Source of the DNA: Parcubacteria group bacterium CG2_30_45_37
GTDB lineage: Bacteria > Patescibacteriota > Patescibacteriia > Patescibacteriales > GWC2-42-12
NCBI GenBank assembly: GCA_001873515.1
Contig: MNZH01000008.1
Coordinates: forward strand, 1 to 19,131
DNA: 19,131 bases
Direction of reading: 5' to 3'
The notes beneath the pieces are model-generated. The model worked only from the letters and a program-made list of their open reading frames with translations. It did not search any database and was not told where the DNA came from. The translations under genes were made by a program, and so were the position numbers. The first letter of the stretch is position 1. Every line of letters begins with the position of its first letter. Below, piece after piece: positions 7,312 to 15,419 of this stretch.

Positions 7312-8145
7312 ATGCCTATAAATAAAAGCAATTTTAGGGATATTAAAACTTGCTTCTGTTTCCTTGATGAAACCGGATTGCTTCATAGTAAAATAGATCA
7401 GTTTTTTGCTTTAGGAATAATTAAGTGCCGTGAACCGCATCGGTTATATAATCAAATAAGGAAAATTAGAAATAAATATAATTATCGTGAAGAAATAAAG
7501 TGGGGTGCGTTAGACAGAAAAATTCGTTTTGATGTCGCTCGAGAAATTTTTAATGTTTTTATTAAAGAAGATGCTAAATTTAACTGTTTGATACTAAATA
7601 AAAATGAACTGGACTTCAAAACTAATTTTGATGATAATTTATATAAAGTTTACCGCAGCTTTACTGTGGCTCTTTTAAAATTAATAATTGGGAAAAATCC
7701 CGATGAAGTATTAATAGTATTGGCCGATGATTATTTCTCTCCGGACGGCACAGATTTAGAAAGTAAAATTAAAAATTTTGTAAATAATCATTACCAAAAA
7801 TTTATTGTGGCTGGTGTTTGTCAAATTGATTCTAAGTCCTCGGATATTTTGCAGATGACCGATTTAATTTTAGGAGCGATATTGTATGATTTAAAAAGGC
7901 AAAACAACCTGATAACCACCCAAAATACTTATAAAAGAAAATTTTTAAATTTTCTTTATCAAAAGTTGAATATTAAGAAATCATTTTTTATTAATAATTT
8001 TGGTTTTAAAACTCGGAATTATATTTTATCGGGAGATAAAATAAGGGCGACTATTTTTGATTGCCATAGGTCTACTACTAAAAAATTTATAGATAAATTA
8101 AAAAACAAGCCATGGCCCACGACGGGCGACGCTTGTTTTCGTTGA
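7312..8145 (+). CDS. DUF3800 protein (RNase H-like fold)
   Basis: This 277-aa protein has the DUF3800 signature: CFLDETG with Asp19/Glu20 near the N-terminus, EEIKW (about 60-64), VLADDYFSPDG (about 135-146) and a C-terminal SKSSDILQMTDLILGAI (about 172-188). The family has a predicted RNase H-like fold with conserved acidic residues and often occurs near restriction or other defence genes. The molecular activity is not established. The ATG at 7312 lies 3 bases after the hsdM remnant stop, so it was probably once coupled to that hsdM. The last ~14 codons (KNKPWPTTGDACFR) coincide with a hairpin and may not be part of the ancestral protein. Confidence 0.82.
   Translation: MPINKSNFRDIKTCFCFLDETGLLHSKIDQFFALGIIKCREPHRLYNQIRKIRNKYNYREEIKWGALDRKIRFDVAREIFNVFIKEDAKFNCLILNKNELDFKTNFDDNLYKVYRSFTVALLKLIIGKNPDEVLIVLADDYFSPDGTDLESKIKNFVNNHYQKFIVAGVCQIDSKSSDILQMTDLILGAILYDLKRQNNLITTQNTYKRKFLNFLYQKLNIKKSFFINNFGFKTRNYILSGDKIRATIFDCHRSTTKKFIDKLKNKPWPTTGDACFR
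8102..8139 (+). terminator. Hairpin overlapping the 3' end of the DUF3800 gene
   Basis: The outer stem is AAAACAAGC/GCTTGTTTT (8102-8110 with 8131-8139). The inner stem is GCCC/GGGC (8115-8118 with 8124-8127). The right arm ends in TTTT, so it could terminate weakly. It lies inside the last codons of the gene. Confidence 0.5.
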
Positions 8146-8162
8146 TACTATGAATAATAGTA
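8146..8162. repeat. TACTAT/ATAGTA inverted repeat
   Basis: Arms TACTAT (8146-8151) and ATAGTA (8157-8162) are separated by 5 bases. The same arms, with a 1-base gap, form palindrome 2 at the LexA-like promoter. Confidence 0.3.
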
Positions 8163-8261
8163 CCTGTTATTATATTATCAAGGATAAAGCGCCTTGTCAA
8201 TAGCTAATATTAAATAAAAATTAAGCATAAATTTGTTTCCTGGTAAAGTTATTAACATTAT

Positions 8262-8579
8262 ATGTGGCAAACATTTTCTATAATTTTAAATATAATACTG
8301 GCCTTATCGTCTGCTTATTTTTATTTTGTGTTAAAAGGGTTAAAAGTCGAAAAAAGCTTGACCATAAAAAGGGCTGAATTAGAACAATTAAGGAATAACT
8401 ATTCCCTAAACATGGTTGGCACGGTTGGGTATGACCGGCGGAGCCTTATTTTAAATTGTGAAGATATCGAAAAAGAAGAGAATGATTATGTCTACAAAGT
8501 ATTATGTGTTGAGGCCGAAATGAAAGAGTATGAAAAAATTTTAAAAAGATTTTATTATTTTAAATGGTTTATTCAATAA
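8262..8579 (+). CDS. Small protein with N-terminal membrane helix, unknown
   Basis: This is a 105-aa protein. Residues about 4-26 (FSIILNIILALSSAYFYFVL) form one membrane helix. The rest is charged and probably helical (VEKSLTIKRAELEQL; KEYEKILKRFYYF), consistent with a cytoplasmic coiled segment. No family is recognised. Its last 16 bases overlap the start of hsdS in another frame, so the two are probably translationally coupled. Position inside the restriction operon suggests membrane tethering or an accessory role, which is only an inference. Codon use is AT-rich like its neighbours. It could also be a fast-evolving regulator. Confidence 0.6.
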   Translation: MWQTFSIILNIILALSSAYFYFVLKGLKVEKSLTIKRAELEQLRNNYSLNMVGTVGYDRRSLILNCEDIEKEENDYVYKVLCVEAEMKEYEKILKRFYYFKWFIQ

Positions 8580-9916
8580 TCAAAAAATCTCATCTTGAAG
8601 GCGCTTTGCGGTTGGACGCTGAATATTACCAGCCGGAATTTTTGAACATTAAAAATATTTTTTTTAATAGGAAAAACAACGATTTTCGAGAATTAAGTAT
8701 GTTTGTTAAAAAAGGAATTTTTGATATAAGCCCAGAAAAGTATATAAAATCTGGTATTCCATTAGTGCGGGTGCAAAATATTAAAAATGGAATGATTGAC
8801 AATTCAAACATGGTTTATCTTTCGGAAAAAAATCACAACATAGAAAATAAAACAGAATTAAGCGATTTTGATTTTGTCTTATCTAAGATTGGGACGGTCG
8901 GGGAAATTGCACTTCTAGACCCAAAATATAAAAAATGGAATTTTAGTCAAAATGTTATAGGAATAAAATTAAAAAAAGAAAAAATTAGTCCAGCTTATGT
9001 TTTATTTTTTCTTTTAAGTAAATTTGGACAGTTACAAATTAAAAGGGCTGAAATGGGTCAAGTGCAGCCTAAATTAGAATTAGAAGATATAAGAAATTTA
9101 AAAATAATTCGCATTAAAGAGGAAAAGATATTTCAGGATTATTTGGAAAAAATTTTAGAATTACGAAGTAAAGCGGAACTATTTTATCAACAAGCCGAAA
9201 ATATACTTTTGGAAGAATTAGGATTAAAGGATTTTAATTATGATAAAAGTTTATTTTCTATTGTTAATTTATCAGAGGTGGTAAATGCCAATCGCATAGA
9301 CGCTGAATATTTCCAGGAAAAATATAAAAAGTTAGTTAAAAAAATAAAGTTAAATAAGGCAAAAAAGCTGGGAGATTTAGTCTCAATAAAAAAAGGTTTT
9401 GAGCCGGGGAGTGAGGAGTATCACGAAGAAGGAAGATTGTTTATTAGAGTTAGTACTTTGTCAAAAAACGGAATTAATTTAACGGAAGAAAAATATTTGA
9501 GTGAAAAATTATATCAGGAATTAAAAAAAGATTATAATCCGGAAGTCGGGGAAATTTTGTTAACAAAAGACGCTACGCCTGGAATAGCTTATGTTATCAA
9601 AGAGCCTGTTGAGGGTATAATGTCCGGAGGAATTTTGAGATTAAAACTAAAAGAAAATATTGACGTGGAATATTTAACCCTTTGTTTGAATTCAATCGTT
9701 GGTCAAATGCAGGCCGAACGAGATTCTGGCGGTTCGGTTATTGCGCATTGGAAACCAGAACAAATTAAAAAATTGCTTATTCCAATTTTGCCCAAACCCA
9801 CCCAGCAAAAAATCGCTGATTTGATTCGGCAATCGCATGAAGCGCGAAAAAAAGCCAAAGAATTATTAGAAGAGGCGAAAAAGAAAGTTGAGGAAATAAT
9901 AAGAGAGAGGAGGTGA
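8564..9916 (+). CDS. hsdS: Restriction-modification specificity subunit HsdS
   Basis: This 450-aa protein has two target recognition domains. Each half opens with a matching motif: SHLEGALRLDAEYYQPEF (about 9-26) and VVNANRIDAEYFQEKY (about 237-252). The central conserved helix (FQDYLEKILELRSKAELFYQ, about 187-206) and the terminal helix (LPKPTQQKIADLIRQSHEAR through KKVEEIIRERR) are the spacer coiled coils that set the distance between half-sites. HsdS directs methyltransferase and nuclease subunits to a bipartite DNA sequence; the sequence recognised cannot be read from this. It starts inside the preceding small gene and has no obvious Shine-Dalgarno. It closes the operon before the promoter and terminator at 9971-10043. 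Confidence 0.92.
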   Translation: MVYSIIKKSHLEGALRLDAEYYQPEFLNIKNIFFNRKNNDFRELSMFVKKGIFDISPEKYIKSGIPLVRVQNIKNGMIDNSNMVYLSEKNHNIENKTELSDFDFVLSKIGTVGEIALLDPKYKKWNFSQNVIGIKLKKEKISPAYVLFFLLSKFGQLQIKRAEMGQVQPKLELEDIRNLKIIRIKEEKIFQDYLEKILELRSKAELFYQQAENILLEELGLKDFNYDKSLFSIVNLSEVVNANRIDAEYFQEKYKKLVKKIKLNKAKKLGDLVSIKKGFEPGSEEYHEEGRLFIRVSTLSKNGINLTEEKYLSEKLYQELKKDYNPEVGEILLTKDATPGIAYVIKEPVEGIMSGGILRLKLKENIDVEYLTLCLNSIVGQMQAERDSGGSVIAHWKPEQIKKLLIPILPKPTQQKIADLIRQSHEARKKAKELLEEAKKKVEEIIRERR

Positions 9917-9970
9917 CAAATATAGCAAAATACAATAGAAAGAGCGGTAAATAATGGACTGGCAAAAAAA

Positions 9971-9999
9971 TTGACAAACATTATTAGCCATGTTAATAT
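9971..9999 (+). promoter_or_regulatory. Promoter of nusA
   Basis: TTGACA (9971-9976) and TAATAT (9994-9999) have a 17-base spacer, with TGT just before the -10 box (extended -10). The same hexamer pair and spacing occur before rpsP. Confidence 0.7.
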
Positions 10000-10008
10000 A
10001 TTAATACT

Positions 10009-10043
10009 AAGGCTAGTTGATTAAATTCAAACTAGCCTTTTTT
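10009..10043 (+). terminator. Intrinsic terminator / possible nusA leader attenuator
   Basis: A 10-bp stem AAGGCTAGTT/AACTAGCCTT (10009-10018 with 10030-10039) is followed by TTTT. It starts about 3 bases after the expected start of the promoter at 9971-9999. It may end the hsdS transcript, attenuate nusA, or both. Confidence 0.75.
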
Positions 10044-10054
10044 AGTAAATAAAT

Positions 10055-10086
10055 TAAATCCCCTTAACCCCCTTTATTAAAGGGGG
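10055..10086 (-). repeat. Palindromic element, family 1, copy 4 (inverted)
   Basis: The complementary strand reads CCCCCTTTAATAAAGGGGG followed by TTAAGGGGATTTAA, matching the three copies in trmD with a few changes. Its G-run (10082-10086) lies 10 bases before the nusA start and could serve as Shine-Dalgarno. Confidence 0.75.
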
Positions 10087-10096
10087 CAAAAAACAT

Positions 10097-11365
10097 ATGT
10101 CGGATATAACTAATGCGATTAAACAAATCTGCGAGGAAAAAAATTTAAGCTACGAGGCGGTTTTAGAGACCATTGAATCGGCTTTGGCCGCGGCTTACCG
10201 CAAAGATTTTGGCGAGAAAAACCAAAACGTTAAAGTGGAATTTGACCCGGAAACGGCTAAATCCAAGGTCTACGACGTTAAAACCGTGGTGGAAGATTTG
10301 CCCCCCTCCGCTCTTGAAGGAGCTACGGAGGGCGAGCCTGTTTCAATTGAGGCTGTAACAAAGGCAGAAAAAGAGAAAGAAACTGAAGAAGCGAAGGAGG
10401 ACTTGTCCCCCGTAGCTTTAGCGGAGGGGGAAGAAGTCAGAAAATTTAACCCCAAAACTGAACTACAAATTAAAGACGCTAAACTAATCAAGAAAACCGC
10501 TAAAGTCGGTGATGTTATTAAAACCAAATTATCCGTGCCGGTCGAATACGGTCGTATGGCGGCGCAAACCGCCAAGCAGGTGATTATTCAGAAACTGCGC
10601 GAGGCCGAACGCGACATGATTTTTTCCGAATTTAAAAATAAAGAGCATGAAGTGGTGGCCGGCGTGGTCCAACGGCACGAGGGCCGGGTGGTGCTGGTGG
10701 ATTTGGATAAAGCCGTAGGCGTGTTGCCGGCGGAAGAGCAGATAATGAATGAACGCTACCGGCCGGGCGACCGGATAAAAGTTTACATCAAACAGGTGGG
10801 CGTGACGCCCCGGGGTCCGGAAATAATTTTATCCCGCACTTCGGATGAAATTTTAAAGAAAGTTTTTTATCTGGAAATTCCGGAAATTTCCAACGGCTTG
10901 GTGGAAATAAAAGCCGTGGCGCGCGAGGCCGGCAACCGCTCCAAGGTGGCAGTGGAAGCCAAAAGCGAAAACGTTGACCCGATCGGTTCCTGCGTGGGCC
11001 AGCGCGGCGCCAGAATCCAGACCATTATCTCCGAGCTGGGCGGAGAAAAAATTGATATTATTGAATATGACGAAGACCTGGCCAAATTTATCGCCAAAGC
11101 TTTGGCGCCGGCCAAAGTTTTGAGCGTGGAATTGAACGAAGCCGAGAAAAAAGCCGAGGTTAAGGTGGCGGAAGACCAATTATCCCTGGCCATCGGCCGC
11201 GAAGGCCAAAACGTCAGGCTGGCCGCCAGGTTAACCAGCTGTAAATTGGATATTGTGGCAGAAAAAGCGGAGAAACCGAAAGTTGAAGAGGAAGTGAAAA
11301 CGGCAGAGGCAGAACTGGCAGAACCGGCGGGGACTGAAAAGGCGAAGGAGAAGAAAGAAGAATAA
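10097..11365 (+). CDS. nusA: Transcription termination/antitermination factor NusA
   Basis: This 422-aa protein binds RNA polymerase and RNA to modulate pausing, termination and antitermination. Seen in order: the NusA N-terminal domain (1-66 and about 115-183), an S1 domain (about 185-250, GVVQRHEGRVVLVDLDKAVG), then KH1 and KH2 (about 268-388, with IGSCVGQRGARIQTI and LSLAIGREGQNVRLAA), and an acidic/lysine-rich tail. The C-terminal AR repeats of Proteobacteria are absent. An unusual insert (about 67-114) interrupts the N-terminal domain. It contains two copies of a palindromic DNA repeat read as protein (LPPSALEGATEGEP and DLSPVALAEGEE). The gene is expressed from its own promoter at 9971, and a hairpin and a family-1 repeat lie in its leader. 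Confidence 0.95.
   Translation: MSDITNAIKQICEEKNLSYEAVLETIESALAAAYRKDFGEKNQNVKVEFDPETAKSKVYDVKTVVEDLPPSALEGATEGEPVSIEAVTKAEKEKETEEAKEDLSPVALAEGEEVRKFNPKTELQIKDAKLIKKTAKVGDVIKTKLSVPVEYGRMAAQTAKQVIIQKLREAERDMIFSEFKNKEHEVVAGVVQRHEGRVVLVDLDKAVGVLPAEEQIMNERYRPGDRIKVYIKQVGVTPRGPEIILSRTSDEILKKVFYLEIPEISNGLVEIKAVAREAGNRSKVAVEAKSENVDPIGSCVGQRGARIQTIISELGGEKIDIIEYDEDLAKFIAKALAPAKVLSVELNEAEKKAEVKVAEDQLSLAIGREGQNVRLAARLTSCKLDIVAEKAEKPKVEEEVKTAEAELAEPAGTEKAKEKKEE
10302..10333 (-). repeat. Palindromic element, family 2, copy 1, inside nusA
   Basis: CCCTCCG (10304-10310) pairs with CGGAGGG (10326-10332). The complementary strand reads CCCTCCGTAGCT, a short insert, then AGCGGAGGG, which is the opposite orientation to copy 2. 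It encodes about LPPSALEGATEG in NusA. Confidence 0.7.
10405..10431 (+). repeat. Palindromic element, family 2, copy 2, inside nusA
   Basis: CCCCCGTAGC-TTTA-GCGGAGGGGG (10407-10430) is palindromic except for the GTA/GGA positions. It encodes about LSPVALAEGEE in NusA. Confidence 0.7.
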
Positions 11366-11392
11366 TTAGAAATTTATAATTAATAAAATTCT

Positions 11393-13384
11393 ATGTCTCT
11401 AACCACACTTTTTATTCTCGGTAGCGCCGTGCTCGCCATTGTCTATGGCGCGATTTTAATCAGGCTAGTGTTGCGCTTGCCGGCTGGCAATGAAAAAATG
11501 CAAGCCATCGCCAAAGCCATTCAGGAAGGCGCTAAAGCGTATTTAAATCGCCAGTACAAGACCATCGCGGCAGTGGCGGTGGTTATTTTTTTAATTATTG
11601 GTTTTGTGCCTAAGTTGGGTTGGACCATGGCGCTGGCTTTTTTAATCGGCGCCTTTTTATCCGCTCTAACCGGTTATATTGGCATGAACATTTCCGTGCG
11701 CGCTAACGTCAGGACGGCTGAAGCGGCTCGGCACGGCTTGGCTAAGGCTTTGAAAGTGGCGGTGCAGGGCGGCAGCGTTACCGGTATGCTGGTAGTGGGC
11801 TTAGCTTTGTTGGGCACGGCCAGCTTTTATTTTATAACTCGCGACATTCACGCTTTAATCGGCTTGGGCTTCGGCGGCTCTTTAATTTCCATTTTTGCGC
11901 GCTTGGGCGGCGGCATTTTTACCAAAGCCGCGGACGTGGGCGCGGATTTAGTGGGTAAGGTTGAAGCCGGCATTCCAGAAGACGACCCGCGCAACCCGGC
12001 CGTAATCGCGGATAACGTGGGCGATAACGTGGGCGATTGCGCCGGCATGGCCGCTGATTTATTTGAAACTTACGTGGTAACTTCAATTGCCACCATGATT
12101 TTGGGCTCCCTGCTTTTCGCCGGTTTTACGAATGCCGTGCTTTATCCTTTAGTTATCGGCGCGGTGTCAGTTATCACTTCAATCATCGGCAGTTTTTTCG
12201 TGAAATTGGGCAAAAGCCAAAATATCATGGGAGCGCTTTATAAAGGCTTAATCGTGGCCGGAATTTTGGCCGCGATTGCCTTTTATCCGGTAACTAATTA
12301 TTTAATGGCGGACAATGGAACTTACAGCGTCATGAATTTATATTTGGCTTCGCTCATCGGCTTGGCCGTAACCGCGGCCATGGTGGTAATTACCGAATAC
12401 TATACTTCAAAGAGCTACGCGCCGGTTAAATCAATCGCCCAAGCTTCAAAGACCGGGCATGGCACTAATATTATTGCCGGTTTGGCCGTTTCCATGAAAT
12501 CAACTGTTTGGCCGATTGTGGTTATCGTGGCGGCGATTTTGGGTGCTTACAGCCTAGCCGGACTTTACGGCGTGGCCATCGCGGTCATGGCCATGTTGTC
12601 CATGGCGGGAATTATCGTGACCATTGATTCTTACGGCCCGATTACGGATAACGCCGGCGGTATTGCCGAGATGGCGGAAATGGGCGACGAGGTGCGCGCC
12701 GTGACCGACCCGTTGGACGCGGTGGGCAATACCACCAAGGCAGTGACCAAAGGCTATGCTATCGGTTCGGCCGCTTTGGCCGCTTTGGTTTTATTCGCGG
12801 ATTTCACGCACAGCATTCCGGATACTTTTCAGTTTTTAATAAATGACCCGAAAGTTTTGGCCGGCTTGTTTATCGGCGGGCTGTTGCCGTACTATTTTGG
12901 CGCTTTATGCATGCAGGCGGTCGGCAAGGCGGCCGGTTCGGTCGTGGAAGAAGTGCGCGCGCAGTTTAAAGCCAGGCCAGGCATTATGCTCGGCACGGAA
13001 AAGCCGAATTACGGCCGGACAGTAGACATCGTAACTAAAGCCGCTATCGGCGAAATGGTTATTCCAGCTTTGATTCCGGTAGTGGCGCCGATTTTAGTGG
13101 GCTTTATTTTGGGCGTTGAAGCGTTAGGCGGACTTTTAGTCGGTTCCATTATTACCGGCATCTTTGTGGCCATTTCCATGACCTCGGGCGGCGGCGCTTG
13201 GGATAACGCCAAAAAATACATTGAAGACGGAAATTTCGGCGGCAAAGGCTCGGAGGCTCATAAAGCGGCCGTGACCGGCGATACGGTGGGCGATCCTTAC
13301 AAGGATACTGCCGGCCCGGCCATAAATCCCATGATAAAGATATTGAATATTGTGGCTTTATTGATTGTGGGGTTGTTAATTTAA
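11393..13384 (+). CDS. hppA: Membrane-bound proton-translocating pyrophosphatase
   Basis: This is a 663-aa integral membrane protein with about 16 hydrophobic segments. It hydrolyses pyrophosphate and uses the energy to pump cations across the cytoplasmic membrane. Family motifs are present: [13 protein letters not shown] (about 181-193), [39 protein letters not shown], and the C-terminal [12 protein letters not shown] and [18 protein letters not shown]. In [18 protein letters not shown], Lys449 and Thr452 occupy the positions that are Ala and Gly/Thr in K+-dependent enzymes. This indicates the K+-independent subclass, usually a proton pump. Such pumps fit an organism with limited energy metabolism. 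It follows nusA by 27 bases with no clear promoter and is probably co-transcribed. It appears complete. Confidence 0.96.
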   Translation: MSLTTLFILGSAVLAIVYGAILIRLVLRLPAGNEKMQAIAKAIQEGAKAYLNRQYKTIAAVAVVIFLIIGFVPKLGWTMALAFLIGAFLSALTGYIGMNISVRANVRTAEAARHGLAKALKVAVQGGSVTGMLVVGLALLGTASFYFITRDIHALIGLGFGGSLISIFARLGGGIFTKAADVGADLVGKVEAGIPEDDPRNPAVIADNVGDNVGDCAGMAADLFETYVVTSIATMILGSLLFAGFTNAVLYPLVIGAVSVITSIIGSFFVKLGKSQNIMGALYKGLIVAGILAAIAFYPVTNYLMADNGTYSVMNLYLASLIGLAVTAAMVVITEYYTSKSYAPVKSIAQASKTGHGTNIIAGLAVSMKSTVWPIVVIVAAILGAYSLAGLYGVAIAVMAMLSMAGIIVTIDSYGPITDNAGGIAEMAEMGDEVRAVTDPLDAVGNTTKAVTKGYAIGSAALAALVLFADFTHSIPDTFQFLINDPKVLAGLFIGGLLPYYFGALCMQAVGKAAGSVVEEVRAQFKARPGIMLGTEKPNYGRTVDIVTKAAIGEMVIPALIPVVAPILVGFILGVEALGGLLVGSIITGIFVAISMTSGGGAWDNAKKYIEDGNFGGKGSEAHKAAVTGDTVGDPYKDTAGPAINPMIKILNIVALLIVGLLI

Positions 13385-13541
13385 AATGTTTGATTAATGT
13401 TCGGCATATATTTGATGGTTATATCATCAGGATATCACAGTGAGACTATGTGTCCAGTATATGGGGTACCTGCCAATAAAAAATTAAAAAATAAATCATT
13501 ATTTGAAAATTTAAAATTATAAATTAAAAATTATTTAGTTT

Positions 13542-14834
13542 ATGAATATCTCTAAAAAAGACTTAGGCAAGTCGCAAATTGAAATTACCGTGGAACTTTC
13601 GGCCGAGGAATTTAAGCCGTATGTTTTACGCGGCGCGGAAAAAGTTTCCGAGCAGGTTAAAATTGAAGGCTTTCGTCCGGGCAAAGCGCCTTATGAAATT
13701 TTAAAGGCCAAAATCGGCGAGATGACGATTTTGGAAGAAGGCGCGCGAATTGCCATTGATAAAACCGTGGACAAGGCGATTAAGGAAAATATTATTGGCC
13801 AACTGGTGGGCCAGCCGCAAGTCAATATCACCAAACTGGCGCCTAATAACCCCCTGGAATATAAAGTCGTGGTGACGCTTTTGCCGGAGATTAAACTGGG
13901 AAATTATAAAGATTTAAAAATCAAAGAAGCCGCGGTTGCCGCCAAAGACGAAGAAGTGGAAAAATTAATTAGTGAACTGCGCGAAATGCGCGCCAGCGAA
14001 GTAATTACCGACGCCGAAATTAAAGACGGCAATCGGGTAATTTTAGACATTGAAATTTTTGTTGATAAAATTCCGGTAGAAAGCGGCCGGGGAAAAGACG
14101 CTTCGGTTTTAATCGGAAAAAATTACGTTATCCCGGGTTTTGATAAAAATATTTTAGGCCTTAAAAAAGGAGAAACGCGTGAATTTAGTTTGCCTTATCC
14201 GGCCGACCATCATGACAAAAGTCTGGCCGGCAAGCTGGCCGAATTCAGAGTGAAGGTAACAGAGGTGTATAACCGCGTTCTGCCGGAAGTGAACGACGAC
14301 TTTGCCAAAGGCTTTGGCTTAAAATCGCCAGTTGAATTGAAAAGCAATATTAAAAAAAGTTTGACCGCGGAAAAAGAAGAGGAGGCCAGGCGTAAAAGTG
14401 AAACCGTCATGCTTGATAAAATAATTGGCGCGTCAAAATTCGGCGACATTCCGGAAGTATTAATCAAGCATGAAGCCGAAGTGATGATGAGCGAGCTGGA
14501 ATATAATGTTAAAAATCAGGGCGGCAAGTTTGAAGATTATTTAACGCATTTAGGTAAAACTCGCGACCAGATAATGCTTGACCTGGCGCCGGACGCGGTC
14601 AAAAGAGTTAGAGTTTCGTTAATTGTCAGGCAGGTGGCGCAAATTGAAAAAATTGAAGTCAGCCATGAGGAAGTCCATAAAGTGATTGAAGATATTGAGA
14701 AACAATATAAAGGCAACCAGGAAGTTTTGGAAAGAGTTAATGGCCACGCTTACCATGACTACGTGGAAAATAATCTGACCGGCAAAAAGGTAATGGAAAA
14801 ATTAAGGGAGTGGAATGTTCACCCTGTTAAATAG
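13542..14834 (+). CDS. tig: Trigger factor, ribosome-associated chaperone
   Basis: This is a 430-aa protein. The N-terminal ribosome-binding domain carries the signature GFRPGKAP (43-50). A PPIase FKBP-type domain follows (about 155-245: DGNRVILDIEIFVD, VIPGFDKNILGLKKGETREF, AEFRVKVTEV). The helical chaperone domain runs to the C-terminus. It binds near ribosomal protein L23 and shields nascent chains. The upstream gap (13385-13541) is AT-rich and holds no convincing promoter. Its stop codon (14832-14834) lies inside the left arm of a large RNA structure that extends to smpB. Confidence 0.95.
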   Translation: MNISKKDLGKSQIEITVELSAEEFKPYVLRGAEKVSEQVKIEGFRPGKAPYEILKAKIGEMTILEEGARIAIDKTVDKAIKENIIGQLVGQPQVNITKLAPNNPLEYKVVVTLLPEIKLGNYKDLKIKEAAVAAKDEEVEKLISELREMRASEVITDAEIKDGNRVILDIEIFVDKIPVESGRGKDASVLIGKNYVIPGFDKNILGLKKGETREFSLPYPADHHDKSLAGKLAEFRVKVTEVYNRVLPEVNDDFAKGFGLKSPVELKSNIKKSLTAEKEEEARRKSETVMLDKIIGASKFGDIPEVLIKHEAEVMMSELEYNVKNQGGKFEDYLTHLGKTRDQIMLDLAPDAVKRVRVSLIVRQVAQIEKIEVSHEEVHKVIEDIEKQYKGNQEVLERVNGHAYHDYVENNLTGKKVMEKLREWNVHPVK

Positions 14835-14878
14835 CGCCTTGCGCCAATTTTGCCTTTAGCAAAATTATTTAACAGGGT
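14821..14878 (+). ncRNA. Predicted three-way-junction RNA between tig and smpB
   Basis: The outer stem has 13 perfect bp (14821-14833 with 14866-14878, ACCCTGTTAAATA/TATTTAACAGGGT). Inside are two hairpins: GCGC/GCGC (14834-14837 with 14841-14844) and AATTTTGC/GCAAAATT (14846-14853 with 14859-14866; one base shared with the outer stem). No T-tract follows, so it is not an ordinary terminator. The AGGG in the right arm lies 9-13 bases before the smpB ATG. Confidence 0.65.
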
Positions 14879-14887
14879 AAAAATAAT

Positions 14888-15367
14888 ATGTCTGTCTCGG
14901 CCATCAATAAACGAGCTAATTTTGATTATGACATCCAAAAAACTTATGAAGCCGGCTTGGTGTTGTTGGGTTATGAAGTTAAGTCGGTTAAAACCGGCCA
15001 TGTCAGCTTAAAGGGCAGTTACGTCACTTTTAAAAAAGCGCGGGGGAAAATTCTGCCCGAAGCTTATCTGACCAACGCGCATATTCCTTTATATCAGCAC
15101 GCCGGTAAAATTGCCAACTACGAACCGACCAGGCCGAGAAAGCTGCTACTCAAAAAGAAAGAAATCAGTTATTTGATGGGGAAAAAAGATGAGCAAGGCT
15201 TGACACTGGTGCCGCTGAAAATATATACTAAGCGTAGTTTTATAAAATTGGAATTCGGCGTGGGCAAAGGCCGGAAAAAATTTGACAAACGGGAAGTGAT
15301 TAAGAAAAGAGAACTGGATAGAAGCATCAGAACCTTAACAAAAAGCAGTTTAAAAATTAGAAATTGA
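14888..15367 (+). CDS. smpB: SsrA-binding protein SmpB
   Basis: This 159-aa protein binds tmRNA and positions it in the A site of stalled ribosomes for trans-translation. Family motifs: NKRANFDYDIQKTYEAGLVL, GYEVKSVKTGHVSLKGSYV, AHIPLYQHAG, PTRPRKLLL, and the terminal KKFDKREVIKKRELDRSIR, which forms the helix that enters the mRNA channel. It lies 52 bases upstream of ssrA, its RNA partner, and the two may share a transcript since no promoter is evident between them. The possible Shine-Dalgarno (AGGG, 14874-14877) is buried in the right arm of the preceding RNA structure. Confidence 0.96.
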   Translation: MSVSAINKRANFDYDIQKTYEAGLVLLGYEVKSVKTGHVSLKGSYVTFKKARGKILPEAYLTNAHIPLYQHAGKIANYEPTRPRKLLLKKKEISYLMGKKDEQGLTLVPLKIYTKRSFIKLEFGVGKGRKKFDKREVIKKRELDRSIRTLTKSSLKIRN

Positions 15368-15419
15368 AGAATTAAAAATTGTTTGGAAATTGGAAATTGG
15401 GATTTGGAAATTTCATTTT

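Noticed and set aside
10853..11193. Two overlapping minus-strand open frames of 108 codons in nusA
   Set aside because: Both are shadows of the S1/KH coding region of nusA and have no family resemblance or start signals.
13385..13541. Possible promoter or RNA before tig
   Set aside because: It is AT-rich with only weak box-like matches (for example TTGAAA at 13503) and wrong spacing, and no convincing stem.
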